This document shows positions 32,347 through 45,126 of a stretch of 64,000 nt of DNA, one piece after another. The notes beneath the pieces were generated by a model, which saw only the letters and a list, made by a program, of their open reading frames with translations, was not told the origin of the DNA and did not search any database. The stretch covers positions 941,168-1,005,167 of the forward strand of contig RHPI01002090.1 in the NCBI GenBank assembly GCA_009103225.1, in the 5' to 3' direction. Position numbers and translations under genes: made by a program. The DNA is from Chlorokybus atmophyticus. Taxonomy: Eukaryota; Streptophyta; Chlorokybophyceae; Chlorokybales; Chlorokybaceae. The stretch's first letter is position 1; the number at the start of each line of letters is the position of its first letter.

Positions 32347-35300
32347 ATGGATCTACTCAGGCAGTACGCTGGGGGCCAGCACGAGGGTGAGGAGCAGGAG
32401 CAGGAGCGGGAGCAGGAGCAGGAAGCTGCTACGGAGTCCCGCGAGGCAGCTGGCGTTGCCACCACTGTGGCAATTCAGCCTCTCAGCGCTGCACCAGGTC
32501 AGTCCAATCATAGCCGCGTTCGCTCGCATGTGACTTGCTTCTGCTTTTAATGTTAAAACAGGCATGGCTTGAGCATCCTGAGTTGCTGTTTACACAGGCA
32601 TGTCGTGAGCGTGGTACATAGCTGCCACAATAACTGTCCCATCGTGCAAACAATCGCCTTTTGCAACTCCAACTGAGGGGGCAGTACAACTTTTGTTTTA
32701 AGTACATGATTGCAAAGGACTATTGCATACAAGTGTGGCGTGCTGCTGACTGTGGCGACCGTTGCATGTTTGAAGCACATGTACCTAAGCACTTTACGCG
32801 TTGTGAGCATGCGTCCCGGCATGAATCTTACTCGGGCGCTTCTGGACAGATGTTGCGGACGTGGGCACTGTTGAAGTGTGGAAGCAGGATGGTGCTGCTG
32901 CTGCAGCTATAGTTGATCCACACAGGCGTCAAATTTACTACAACCCCACTTACGATCAGCTTTGGGCACCTGTCGCGGGGCCCGCGCATCCGTATGCCAG
33001 GGATGGTTTAGCAACTGGGTTGCTCAATCATAGGGTGGGTGTTCTAGCCAATGAGAAGCGGTTTCTTTACTGGTTGTATATTTAGAGCTTGCCCTCATCG
33101 CCAATGTTGTTGCTTTTGCAGACAGGCCAAGTGGAGGATGCGCACATCAACCCTGCACTTTTTGATGAACAAATACACACCTTCAATACGTTCGGTTACG
33201 CATATGACCCGTCGAACACCAATGTGGTAGGCGATGTGGAAAAGGCTACTGATCTGCGGGGAGACACTATCTACACCGGGTATGCACGTAAACGCAAAAT
33301 ACCAAAGGAAAAGGAGGGTGAAGCGTTGGATCCGTCTGCTGACGATGTGAGCTGAGCACTATCGTGCATTGTTGTGCTCGGTGCTAGCGACATTGGATGC
33401 CAGCTTGCCATTGAGAAGCATATAGCATAATTTGACCGCTGTGATGCGCGCAGTGGGTGACAAAGAGCAAAGCAAGCCCTTGGGCGGGCAAGAAGGAAGT
33501 AAAGCCAATTGAGCTGACGGTATGCTGGTGCCAAGCACTGTCGCTGCATGCATTGTTCCATTTTGCCGCATGATGTCACAACATGGATGCATTGCAACAG
33601 GAAGAACACAAACAACAGCTTGAGAAGCTACAGGAAGAAATGGAATCACGCAAGGAGGTGTGTAGCCGCAGAACTGTGTTCTCTGATTGCAACTTGTTGC
33701 TCATTGTTGGCTGTTGTACAATAGGGGAAAGGCCATGTTGAGGACAAAAGCATCTTCCATGGTAAGGAACTCAAGGATTACCAGGGCAGATCTTGGCTTG
33801 CAGCTCCCAAGGAACACAAGGCAGATAACGCCCACTGCTACATTCCGAAGCGCCATGTCCACACCTGGTATGCTGTTTCTGAAATTATGCTACATGTTTG
33901 CCTTGACAGCGCCTAATTTGTGACATTGGTTGCAGGAGTGGGCACACAAAAGGGGTTCATGCTATTCGCTTTTTTCCCAAAACTGGACATTTGCTGCTGT
34001 CGGCCAGCATGGATACCAAAGTCAAGGTGCGTGTTTCGCCATCGGAAGCAGCAAGTACATGACAGAACGCAGTGTCATGACACATGTCTCTGTTCCTGCA
34101 GATTTGGGATGTGTATGGCAATGGCAAGTGCATGCGCACTTACATGGGTCACTCCAAACCTGTTCGGGACATTTGTTTCACTAACAATGGACAACAGTTC
34201 CTAAGCGCAAGGTATGCTCACTGCTATTTCAAAGCTTGCAATGACCGCTTGCTGCAGTCCATTGCAAGGCAGAGATGTGCTCTGTAACTTTGCAGTTATG
34301 ACCGCAACATTAAGCTCTGGGACACCGAGACTGGCCAAGTCGTCAGCACGTTTTCAACTGGCAAGGTATGGAATTGTGTTGCATACAGAAGGTCTTTGCT
34401 TTACTGCAGTCGTGCAAACCGCATATCATTTATCGCAGGTGCCCTATGTAGTCAAGTTCAACCCCGACAACGACAAGCAGCACATCTTCTTGGCAGGCAT
34501 GAGCGATAAGAAGATTATTCAGGTATGCACTTTGGCATGCTGTCCGTAGTCTTTAACCCAAGCCTGTTGGTTGAATGCTAGTGCCAATGCGTTCTATGTG
34601 TCTTGGCAGTGGGACACACGGACAGGGAAGTTGGAGCAAGAGTATGATCAGCATCTGGGAGCTGTCAACACCATTACCTTTGTGGATGACAACAGGCGAT
34701 TTGTCACATCCAGCGATGACAAATCGCTACGAGTCTGGTGAGCATGTTACGTGTTGTTTTGGTCACTGATTTGTGGTGTCTTGTTGGCAGCCCTCAAGCA
34801 CCTGACACACTGTGCTCTTACAGGGAGTTTGGCATCCCAGTGGTCATCAAGTATATCAGCGAGCCACATATGCACTCGATGCCTGCGCTAACTCTGCATC
34901 CGAATGGTACTCCTTAACTAAATTTTGCAACCTGTCCAGCGTCAACATGCATGGACCTGCACTGGACATCTGCGCAGACGGCACTTGCTCGTTTCCAGGC
35001 TATGCACATTGTGACAGTGGCTTCTGTTGCACATTGCAGGCAATTGGCTTGCTGCACAGTCGCTAGACAATCAGATCCTGATATACAGCACGCGCGAGCG
35101 CTTCAGGCTCAACAAGAAGAAGGTTGGTTCAACTTACGCTTCTTGTCTTTGCTGGAGTTTTGGCTCTGGCTCTCGCATAACCTGACCTGGTGCGTGTTGC
35201 AGCGATTTGTCGGGCACTTATGCGCAGGGTATGCTTGTCAAGTCGGCTTCTCGCCCGATGGCAGGTGAGTTGTTTGCTTCATGTGTGGTTGAGACACTGA

Positions 35301-35693
35301 TCTGTTGCACTGCCGTACTCTCACATGCTATTATACCTGCAGGTTTGTGATTTCCGGGGATGCGGATGGGCGCTGCTTCTTTTGGGACTGGAAGACTAGC
35401 AAAATATTCAGGTTTGCTTGCACACAGTTGCTGCCATGCAGGCTGCTCTTGTCACAAGCTCACGGGTCAGGTTGTGTGTTTGCTGAAGTGTTGCCTGCGT
35501 TTTAGGACATTGAAGTGTCACGATGGCGTCTGCATCGGTGCGGTCTGGCACCCGCTGGAGACGAGCAAAGTCGCAACTTGTGGCTGGGATGGGCTCATTA
35601 AGTTCTGGTCCGTGTGTTACTTCACTGGACCTGCTTGCCCACCTGGAGTAGCAATCCCTGTGCTGACATCATGCTCATTGTTGCAGGGATTGA
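32347..35693 (+). CDS. CDC40: pre-mRNA splicing factor PRP17/CDC40, WD40 protein
   Basis: Second-step splicing factor of the spliceosome. Sixteen exons: 32347-32497, 32850-33034, 33122-33346, 33601-33657, 33725-33867, 33936-34026, 34102-34211, 34296-34365, 34439-34522, 34610-34737, 34824-34906, 35040-35122, 35203-35264, 35343-35411, 35506-35607, 35687-35693; 1650 nt, 549 aa, all phases consistent. It starts MDLLRQYA as in plant homologues and has the PRP17 segment [20 protein letters not shown], then [19 protein letters not shown] and [18 protein letters not shown] leading into seven WD repeats (KVKIWDV, NIKLWDT, IIQWDTR, SLRVWEF and others). The last exon contributes only seven coding bases (final Trp-Asp and stop). 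Human CDC40 is 579 aa, so the length fits. Confidence 0.95.
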
Positions 35694-36782
35694 GACGAAT
35701 CTTGCGCGAGTGGTGCAGTGTGCTCGCATTCAGTCAAAGCTTGACAGGCATCCTGTCATCTTGTGCCACCAGCAGATAGCAATGCACTACCTAGGAGAGA
35801 TGCACTCATTGGTCCTATGCGGGGTTTGCTGAGAAACGCAGTGCTGTGCACGCTGTGGGCCGCGACGTAGTTGTGGCTGCAGCTGCCTGTTGGCAGATAT
35901 TTCCTGCACTATCTAGAGGACTATCCCTACATTCCGCGTGCCGGGCAGAGGATGCGAGCTCTATATGTGACATGACGGTGCAGCAGTTGGTTGCTTGGTG
36001 CTGTCCGCCTGAGTGTACAGTTTCGCGGACGCATATCTGACAGTGATGTACACTTGTAATGTCAAGGTCCTAGTGATGGTGAGAAAGAAACTCTCTGTGT
36101 TAAGGAGCTCTTGGTTACACCATTGCACACATGTTGACAGTTGTGGCAAATGTAACATCTGTGCGCGAGTACGGGCAGTCGAGACAGATACTGCTTGTGA
36201 CACTTGGCCGCCCCTGTGAGCCGCTTGTGGTGTTTCCTTGAGGGTACTGGTCTATGATTGGCTCATGTTTGGCATGCGGAGCCAAAGGTGACAACTCTAC
36301 GCGCAAGATTGTACATGATCTGGCTTTAAGAGTTGCGTGCAGAAGAAGACTTTGATGATTATACAACTGCTGTTGCACAAAGCCCAATTGAACAAATCAC
36401 GCCCGAGAATGTACTCGCAACTGAGAGCAAAGCGCATTGACAGTACTGTGTAATTATACAGAATATGCACGTGATGTATGCTGCAGTTGTAGCTGTAGCC
36501 AACTGCCGTGTACTCTAAACTCACAACTTACCTCCAGCAGCATATGGCCATGCTAGCCTGTCTGCCTATACTGCCTTGCACACCGCCCCNGTGCTGTGTC
36601 TTGCATTCTGGCCCCTCTCTATTATTATCATCCTATGCATTGCTTGTGGCGCGTACTTGTGCATGCCAAATCCACCTTGGGTGCAATTCTGCCGTAAGTA
36701 CGCATGTACTTTGCGCGTGTGCATGCCGAACAGTGCAACAGTGCAAAATTGATGGCCATGTGTATTGCACTGGCTGTTTGGA
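35694..36782. other. convergent intergenic region PRP17 / CCDC146
   Basis: About 1.1 kb with 3' UTRs of both genes. One ambiguous base (n) stands at 36590. No further gene is recognised. Confidence 0.6.
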
Positions 36783-39700
36783 TCATATGACAATTTCCCG
36801 CGGCTGCGGCTTGCGTATGTGTCGCATGGATGATCCAGCTTCTGTTGGTTTGAAAGGTGCAAGCACGCCGTACGGTTTGGGAATGCCCAGGTCCACCGAC
36901 ATGTACGCATTGGGCCTGGTCTCCGCGGCAGTCTTCCTTGCGGGGGCCATCCCGCTCTCTATCAGTGCCTTGCGCGACGCCACCACCGCCTGTGCTGCCG
37001 CCGCCATGGCCGCCGCCCTCTGCACACAGTTGCTTTGTAAGTCACACGCACAACAACCCAGTACAAAATTGGTATGTCACGCATGCGCAGACTCGCTGCA
37101 CGCAGGTGCAGTCACTCACCTGCATGCGATCCCACTCGCTGTCTGCATCGTCGGTAGGGGCCTGGCCGTCGGCGAGGCGGACGCCGGCGTCCTCGACCTG
37201 CGCCTCAAGGGCGGCCTTGTCTTGCGCGAGCTTCATGGCCATGGCCTGGTACATGGAGAGCTCCGCAACCGTCGCCATCATGCGCTGCGTGACGGTGTAA
37301 ATCTTGCTCTGGTAGCTCTTTACCGTCGCCGCCAGCTCCAGCGTATCCTCCCGCCCTTCTGCCGCTTGCTCCTGCAGCCTCTCCGCCAACGCGGTGACCT
37401 CCTCCAGAATCAACTCCTTTTCCAACAGCTGCTCCTTCTGTAGGGGTACACACGAGTACAAACACCAACACGTGTTAGCACACACTCTATGGATATGGAT
37501 CGCTTGTACTGTGTCTGCATGGCACCTTGTCATTCAGTCTCTCTTCCAAGGAATTGATTTTGGCAAGCAGTTCATCGCGTTCCGGTATCTTGCCCTCCAG
37601 ATTGCGCCACTTGGGCCGCGTGGCAGGGTCCTCCAGCGTGTTCGACACGTCCTCAACCTGTGATAAACAAGCAGTTGCAACGCTCAACCAGGGGCAGTTG
37701 TTGCTGTTGCTGCTCATCAATAGCAACACAGCCATCACAACACAAACAAATACTTACGCGACTCGCGGTTGCTTCAAGCTCCGAGCGCAAATTGCCTATT
37801 GACTTTTGGCATTCGGGGATGATCGGCTGCTGGGCTTGCGCGTTGATGATGGAGCGCTTGAGATGCTCTATCTGTATGCGGAGGAGGCGGGACTGGTCGT
37901 CAATGTGCGCGAGGGCGACGGTGCCATTGTGGAGGGCGTCATCGTTGGCGTGGGCGCGCTGGTAGAGTATGCAGAGCTCATCGTGACGGTCGATGAGGGT
38001 GAGGCCCGTGAGGTTCCTACGCTCGGCAGCGCCCTCGTACTCCTTCCTGAGGGCGACCATGCTGCGCTCGGCGACGTCCACGCCGCCGTTGAGCTTGTCG
38101 ATCTCTGCAAGCTGCTCCTCGACGGCGGTGCGGCGATCACGAATGACAATGGCGCTGGCGTTGACCTCGAGGCGAAGGTGGTCCCTGTCGGCAACGAGGC
38201 CGCCGGCTTCCAGACGCACCTTGGCGAGCTGCTTCTCTTTGGCGGCGAGCTCCTCGCGCAGGATGTCGGCCTCGCTGGACACGGCCTTGAGCTTCTCCTT
38301 CATCTCCGACAGCGTCTGACTGCTCTGCTGGATGAGGTTAACGAAGTTGGAGCGCTGGTTCTTGACGAGGTTGTAGAGCGCGTGCGTGGCCGCCAGCCGC
38401 GAGGCCGTCTCCCGCTTCTTCTTCTTCAGGTCCAGGATCACCAGGTCCTTCACCCGCACGGCCTCCAGCGCCTCCCTCTGCTGCGCCGCCTTGTGTCCGG
38501 CCTCCCTCGCAGCCCGCAGCCTCGCCGAGTCCAGCTCGCTCACCCGTCTCCTCGCCGCCGCCTCCGCCCTCGCAAGGCTCACCACCTCCCTCTCCAGGTC
38601 CGCCACCGCCGTCGCCGACTTCCTCACCGCCTCGGCAGCCTCCTTCCCGAGGCCCTCCTCGCGCGCGAGGACCTGCCTCTGGGCGCCGGCCTCCACCCTG
38701 GCCTCCTCCAGGGAGGCCGCCTGGCGAGCGCGCTCGGCCTCGAGGGATGCCAGCTGGGCAGACGCCTGCTCCTTCACGCTCGCAAGCATTGGCACGCTGC
38801 TTTGAAGCGCCTTGAACGCCGCGTCGGCACGCTTCAGCCGCTTCAGCGCCAGGTCCTTGTCCTTGATACGCCTCGCAAGCTCCTCCTTTGCCGCCCTCAC
38901 CTCCACCGTCACCGACGACACCTGCGCCACCATGTGCACGCATGCTAGTGTTACCCGAGCGCACAGCGAGATGGTCTGGTTCCATACCCACGCAGTGCCA
39001 CTCACCTGCATGTCTACGCTGACGCGGTCGGCCATGAGCTGATCGGCCTCGAGGCCAGCGGCGTCCAGGTCGCGGCGCACCTCATCTGCCGCGCGCTCTT
39101 TTGCCTCCGCCGCCGCACGCGACCGCTCCATCAGCGCTGCCAACTGATACAACAATATAACATTTAGTGGCTGGACCGATCTCGTGTAGCAGCTGTACAC
39201 GACAACTGCTCCCTCACCTTGCTGTGCTCATCGTTGATCTCTTTGAAGCGTGTGCCCTGTGCGCCGCCGTCAGCCTCCAGGTCCCGCAAACGCTCTAGCG
39301 CGCGAGCCTCTTGCAGCCGCAGCGTCCTCAGCCCCGTCGCCAGCACCTCCACTTGCTTCGCCACCTGAACCAACAACCACAGTCAACAATAACGCCATGA
39401 CCATTGATGATAATGATGGTGATGATGGTGGTGTACCTTGTCGGGGCCTTGGGCGAGGCGGGTAAGGGCGCTCTCGGCGGCGAGCTTCTCGGAGATGAGG
39501 TTCTCGGTCTCGCGCTTGACCTCAGCGGCGCGCTCCTCGAGGGCTTCGAGCTCCTTGCGCAGGGCGGAGGCGCGGGTGGCGTCCTCGGCCGCAGTCGCCC
39601 CCGCGTCCGACGCCTCCTTCCTCGCCGCCCTCACCTGCGGCACCAGCAACGCCGCCGACTCCCTCTCAGCCGCGTCCACCAGATCCATCGCCTACACACA

Positions 39701-40724
39701 GCACTCATTGGTGTGCACGCGCGCATGTGCACGTGTATGTATGTGCATGTGTTTTCGAACTGGGAGTGATAGACTCTGCAGAGTGATTGGACCTCCCGGC
39801 ATGCACTGACTATCCAGAGTGCGCACCTCTCCCTTATTGCGCTTAAGCTCTTCAATCTCGAGCTCAAGGAGCTGCTCTCGTTGCCTTGCCATTGCAGCCT
39901 GAGTGCCCAACCCAGCATTTTGCTGAATATATTGGAACAACGCCTTACCAAGCATGCACATGACATCCGAGAGAACATGCGCGTACTTGAGACTGAGCAT
40001 AATCAGCGTCGTCGCGGAGGCCTTCAACTAGAGTGGCATAGTCCGGGGAGGTCGCTGCGAGACGGGCGCGGGTCTCCGCCACCCGTACCGCTTGGGCCTT
40101 TGCCTACACACATGCAGGCAACAATCCTCACACATGAGCATTGTTGCTTGTCAAGGCTGTGCTAAATGATTGGCTTGTGATGCAGTCAGGACTGGGACGT
40201 ACATGGTTCTGAAGCCGCTTGTCCGTCGAGACAGCATCCTCCAGCGCAGAGTAGAGCGCGATGAACTTCTCTCTATATTATTGAACGGTTAGCTATCAAC
40301 ATCAGCATGGGAGAGCCAGGCCATGCCAAGAGCACAATGGTGTTACATCTGCCTCGTATTGATATATAAGATGTATATTATATGCCACATATGAGACTGA
40401 CCTCCATCTCACAGTACCCTCTGCGCTGCCTCCGCCGCTTTCGGAGGTCTCTTCCAGTGCCTCCAGGGCGGCAGCTCTGGACACGGAGCGCAGGCCCTCC
40501 TCCGCCCATCCGTGGCCAGCGCCGCCCCCGCTGCCGGGGCTCAGGCCCAGGCCACCCAGCACGTGGCTGCTGCTGGAGTCGGGGCTGTACGCGTGGCTGG
40601 GGCTGCCGTGGCTTTCAGGGCTGCCCTTGGGCGATGCTGACGACGGCGATGGGATGGGGGAGGACGTGGAGGGGGCGGTGGTGGTGGTGGTGATGTTGGC
40701 GGGTGGAGGCTTTGTTATTGCCAT
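36783..40724 (-). CDS. CCDC146: CCDC146/MBO2-type ciliary coiled-coil protein
   Basis: Eleven exons (minus): 40724-40402, 40272-40203, 40103-39987, 39922-39827, 39691-39437, 39364-39218, 39143-39006, 38921-37758, 37657-37526, 37437-37120, 37019-36783; 2997 nt, 998 aa, all GT-AG with consistent phase. After a Ser/Pro/Gly-rich N-terminus (about 100 aa) almost the whole chain is Ala/Glu/Arg-rich coiled coil. The C-terminal third is diagnostic: [19 protein letters not shown], then [55 protein letters not shown] and [20 protein letters not shown]. This family includes Chlamydomonas MBO2, needed for forward swimming, and human CCDC146 of centrioles and axonemes. Its presence implies a flagellated stage. 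The 1164-bp exon 8 is much longer than the others. Confidence 0.93.
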
Positions 40725-41244
40725 AGCGACAGAGAGTGCAGCAGCTCCCCGTCGCTCTACGCCTACTCCTGCTCCTCCTTGACGATCTGCTGCTCCGCCG
40801 CCGCCTGCGGTTCGGTGCCCCGCCGGCGGCGGCGGCTAGCGAGCGTGTATGTGCCACGTGGCACGATCATCACTCAGCGACGATTGCGCGGTAATTTTGG
40901 GTCTAGCCTAGAGTGACTCGCGAGTCACGTGATAGGTTAAGAACCCCCCCGCGCACGACGTTTAGAAACACTGCAAACCATGAAGCTAGCTCTCATATCG
41001 GGAGAGTCTGCTGCGCGCGTTCTGATATCCATGCCTTTTCGCAGTTGGAGGCGAGCCGTGTCCAGCGTGAGCCAACCGTGAACGACGGCGTGTGACAGTG
41101 GCTCCACACCAGGTCGGATTAGGCGCACCTGCGCCGGCGGCGGCGGCGAAGGTGCCCTAGGTGGTGGAGGCAGAGGACGCAAGGGCAGAAGCGGTTTGGG
41201 AGGCGTTGGGCATACAGTGGGAAACGTTGGACGCACAGGAGGAG
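40725..41244. promoter_or_regulatory. divergent region CCDC146 / PH-like gene
   Basis: 520 bp between the CCDC146 ATG and the first in-frame ATG of the next gene. It contains a palindromic GACTCGCGAGTC at 40915-40926. The frame of the next gene stays open upstream to about 41161, where CCCTAG could be an acceptor, so a further 5' exon is possible here. Confidence 0.4.
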
Positions 41245-44200
41245 ATGGGGTTGGACCCCATGTTGAGCCCTTCCAGAGGAGGTCACACCAACGCTGGGGA
41301 GAAGGTCACATCGGCTATGCTTAGAGAGGCGGCTGCTCAGGTCCGTTTCCTGCACTCAAAAGGAATAGTGGGGTTGTAACTCACAATTCAGTTAGGCACA
41401 AACAGTAGTTTCTGTGAGTAGCAGTTGCTGTAGAGACTAACAAGGTTTGAGGAACGTTTAGACACTAATGATGGGAACTGAACAGCATTGCGCGTTGCAC
41501 ATTGATACCTTTGATGATGACTAAACTGTACAGTGTATGGTTCGAGCGGTGGAACAACTCGGCCGTATAGGTGTGCCGCACGCCTATACAAACACATAAT
41601 GCCACCATGACTGCGTTGTCACAGCATGATGACTGTGTCCAGGGAAGCTTATCTTCACATATAGTGCAAACCTGTACTTGTTGTTGATTGCATACTCGTC
41701 CAGGCCGAGTTGTTGCGCAAAGAGCTATCGGCAGTGAAGCAGCAGCGCATGAGTTTGACGCTGCCGGCCCAGCTGCAAGTCCCGGCCAAGTCCCAAACCC
41801 AAAACCACACCCAAACGCATCATCCCCGTCCCATCAACCCAAAGTCCCCGCCGCGTGCGGAGTGGCGTGGCGTGCTGAACACCCTCCACGACAACGACAA
41901 GACGCATGACGCTCGCAACAGTACCCATCACCACAGCGGCGCCCACAGCCCTCGACATGATGGCAACGGCGGCGCCGGCGGCCCAAAACTATGGGACGGC
42001 CACGGCCTGGCGCCCGCAAACGCCCGACGCGACAAGCTCACCTCCAAAGAAGCCATGATTGAGTACCTGCGCCAGGTGAGATGAGTTAATGGCAGTGTAA
42101 GTGTGATGTTGGTAGTGCTGGCGGAAATGACGGTGAGGATGAGGATGTTGAGTGTGGCGTGCGGCGCAGGTGAATGCGGTGATGGACCACATAGCGTTAG
42201 CTGCGGGTCACAAGAGCAATGCGAGCCAGCATGACTCTGCTGCTGCCCGCGATCATGCGCATGAAAGCGAGGAGGACCTCGATGAAGCGGCATACCGGCC
42301 AACATCAACATCATCATCCTCGCCTTTGAGGCGCCGACGCAGCAAGAGCGCGCGAAGCAGGAGCGGCAGCGGCAGCGGCAGCCATCACAGGCACCGCCGC
42401 GCGATTTACACCCACAACAATCACCAAAGACGCAGCAGCGTGCAGGACAACCGCGGCAGCAACACGTACGCGGAGGGGTTCGCGTACGACGAGGAGCTCA
42501 TCGAGGACGACCACATGACCACCCACGAGCGGAGGCCACTAGCGCGGCTCAAGCCTAGGAGGACGTCCGCCGCATCGGATGTCAGTGCTGGCACCGATGC
42601 GGGCATCATGACGGGATACCGCCTGACTCCGATGGGATATGGTTACCTTCCTGCGGGAGGAGGAGGAGGAGGAAACGACGACGAACGCAATGACTACGCT
42701 GCCGACGAGTACGTCAACGAGTCGCACCACGGAGCGCGCGGGAGCAACCGCGTGTACGCCATGCCTGCTGCTCAGATCAGGATGGTATACCCTCCTGAAC
42801 AGCAGCAGCAGCCGCTGCAGCAGCAGCCTACAGTGCTATCACCGCCAGCTGGTGTAACATCGCCGCCTTCGAGTCAGGAGCAAGCGCATTGGCCGTCCGT
42901 GCGTGTAGCAGTAAAACTGACGTCCCTCATGAAGGGCAAGATGGCCGCTGGCAGGTCTCGCCCAACGAGCCCTGCGGCATCCAGCGTCGGGTCTCTGATA
43001 GACGCGGACTTACCCGACAACACGCCGATGTTGCCGTCTTCTGCTCCGCCCGAAACTAGTGTCTCATTCTCCAATGGCATGGGAACAACAACAACGACGC
43101 TCGCAAAGACGGCGTCGGTCAGGCTGCGCACACTCATGTACAGCAACTCTGCCAAACTGGAACGAATGCGGTCGTTCTCAGCGCCCAAACCCAACGCCCA
43201 TCTCGTCCTGCAGAAGTCCCGCAGCATCGCGCCCACAGCTACATCAACGTCCACAACAACGCTGTCTCCTCCGCCGCCGCCAGCAGAGCCGTTGCGCGCA
43301 TTCCAACGCTCCACCTCAGCGTCGCGCTCTCGCTCTCGCTTGCAACCGCCCAACGCAGTGCTTGCGCACAGCAATAGCGCGAAGGCGAGCACACGTGCGG
43401 TGAGGACTTCCAGCTTCAACATCAGCGAGGCCCTCAAGCGTGGCAGCAGCAACGTTGGCATGAGCCCGCACGTGGCGAACCTCATCGCTTCTGAGCTCAG
43501 CCCTCGGCGACGAAGCCGCCTCAGCAATATGGACATCGCACCTGCCGAGGGGGATATCCGCACCGCACGCGACGCAAACAGCAACAGGGCTGAGCACAAT
43601 GAACATGAGAGTGGAGCGGGTGCAGCGCCCGCAAACGCGCTTACGCCAAGCTCGCCGGCCGCATGCATGCTTACGCCGCCACTTTCCGACAGCGAAGAGG
43701 GCGAGGAGATGCACGGGGAGGATGACTGCGTGACAGACGCACACGTGCACAACAGCGCTCACGCCTCGCCAAGGAACTCCATGAAGTCTCTGAAGTCTCC
43801 TCAGCGCATGCGCGATGTTGATGTTGATATTGAAGAATCTGGCATTGAAGGTGTTGACGACCACAGCACTAGGAAGGCTCAAGAAGAGCGAGCGCAGCTG
43901 GAAGAACTGTTGAGATTGGCTGAGGAGGCGGGCACTGCCGGCCACCATGCGTACCGCTCAGAAAGTGCGGGATCAAGCTCGTCGCACCTGGACGGAGGTA
44001 GTGCTAATCCTGGTGGTGCCGGAGCCAGCCAACGGCATGAACAACAGCATCCAAAGCAGCAACAGCGACAGGGGGAGGGAGCAAATCAGGTGGAGGAGCA
44101 GTTCAGGTGAGAAGGCGTTCCACGTAAGAGCGCACACAACATGCAATGAAGCACTCAAATCCACATAACATGACAGGGAGGCAGAGGCTGCCTTGGCATT

Positions 44201-44699
44201 GCTGGCAAGCGGGTATGAGATACGCAAGCTGGGGCGTTCTGGTAAGGGCAGGGGTCACATCCGGAGGCTCTTTATGGAAGTCGACATTAATGCACAGGTG
44301 TGAGCGCTGAGCACTCGTCACATGCTGTCCATGCTGTCCAAGCCAAGTGTCACCGCATGCATTGTCTCACAGGTATGCCCTGTGTTCAGGTCAGCTTAGT
44401 GTGGAAAGGTGGCTTCATGGAGCGCACTCCAAAGCGCGGTACGTCACACTACAACATCCAACTAACACATCAACGCGGCTGCCTTTCACGCACACTTACC
44501 TGATCCTGTATTTGCAGTGAAGCTGCTGGGGACGGAGCGGGTGGCAGGCATGCCGCTGGTCGTGCGGGTGTTAACACCGCAGAAGGATATCCTGCTGCAG
44601 GCGGAGGACGAGTCGGCTTGCCGCCTCTGGACGTACGGCGTGGGTCAGATCCTCACCCACGCCGAGCTCCTCACCGATGATGCCCTGCCTGACGAGTGA
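41245..44699 (+). CDS. large Ser/Gln/His-rich protein with C-terminal PH-like domain
   Basis: Six exons from the first in-frame ATG: 41245-41340, 41704-42075, 42170-44106, 44177-44297, 44390-44438, 44518-44699; 2757 nt, 918 aa, phases consistent. The N-terminus has a short coiled coil across the first intron (LREAAAQAELLRKELSAVKQQ). The 1937-bp exon encodes a low-complexity region with Ser/Arg patches, Gln runs and acidic stretches, typical of an unstructured regulatory region. The last three exons form a compact module: LLASGYEIRKLGRSGKG, HIRRLFMEVD, VSLVWKGGFM, VVRVLTPQKDILLQ, ESACRLWTYGV. This beta-strand-rich pattern ending in a helix with W resembles PLC-type PH domains that bind phosphoinositides. 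Function is otherwise unknown; a 5' exon may be missing. Confidence 0.75.
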
Positions 44700-45126
44700 T
44701 TGTGCTGGCCTTGGGTTGGCCGCAAAGTCAGTGCGCAACTGCAGCCGAATGCAGCTTCACATCCCAGAGCATACTAGAAGTGTGAAACAGCCACCCCCAT
44801 ATCCTTATGTTTGTATAGGCCCTACGTCACGTGTTCATATGAGGATACCTGAGATTTCTGCTCGATGCAGAAAAAAACCCTACACATGACCTGATAGTAC
44901 TTGGAGTGATGCAACGAGTGTTGGTACAAGTGCAGTTCAATTATACACTGTGCCCCGCGGTCGATGCTTTGTCATGCACATGTTGGGCACAGTGAGTACA
45001 AGAAGGCGTTTTACAGGCGTTTTACATGAGCGAAATGTATTCACATAACGAGTGCTCGTCAAAGCTGCTACAACACAACTTTACCATCCACCAGAGAACT
45101 TGGGCGCTGTGCCTCTCCTCCCCACA
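44700..45126. other. convergent intergenic region
   Basis: 427 bp between the PH-like gene (plus) and the oxidoreductase (minus); presumed 3' UTRs, nothing else seen. Confidence 0.5.

Noticed and set aside
36508-38948. Long plus-strand frames (36508-37443, 37806-38948)
   Set aside because: Antisense to CCDC146 exons 8-11, whose family motifs are unmistakable on the minus strand; high GC keeps the antisense open.
40915-40926. Palindrome GACTCGCGAGTC as an operator
   Set aside because: A single 12-bp palindrome in a GC-rich divergent region; no second copy or other evidence of a binding site.
42874-43948. Minus-strand frames of 292 and 210 codons
   Set aside because: Antisense to the 1.9-kb exon of the PH-like gene; no motifs of their own.
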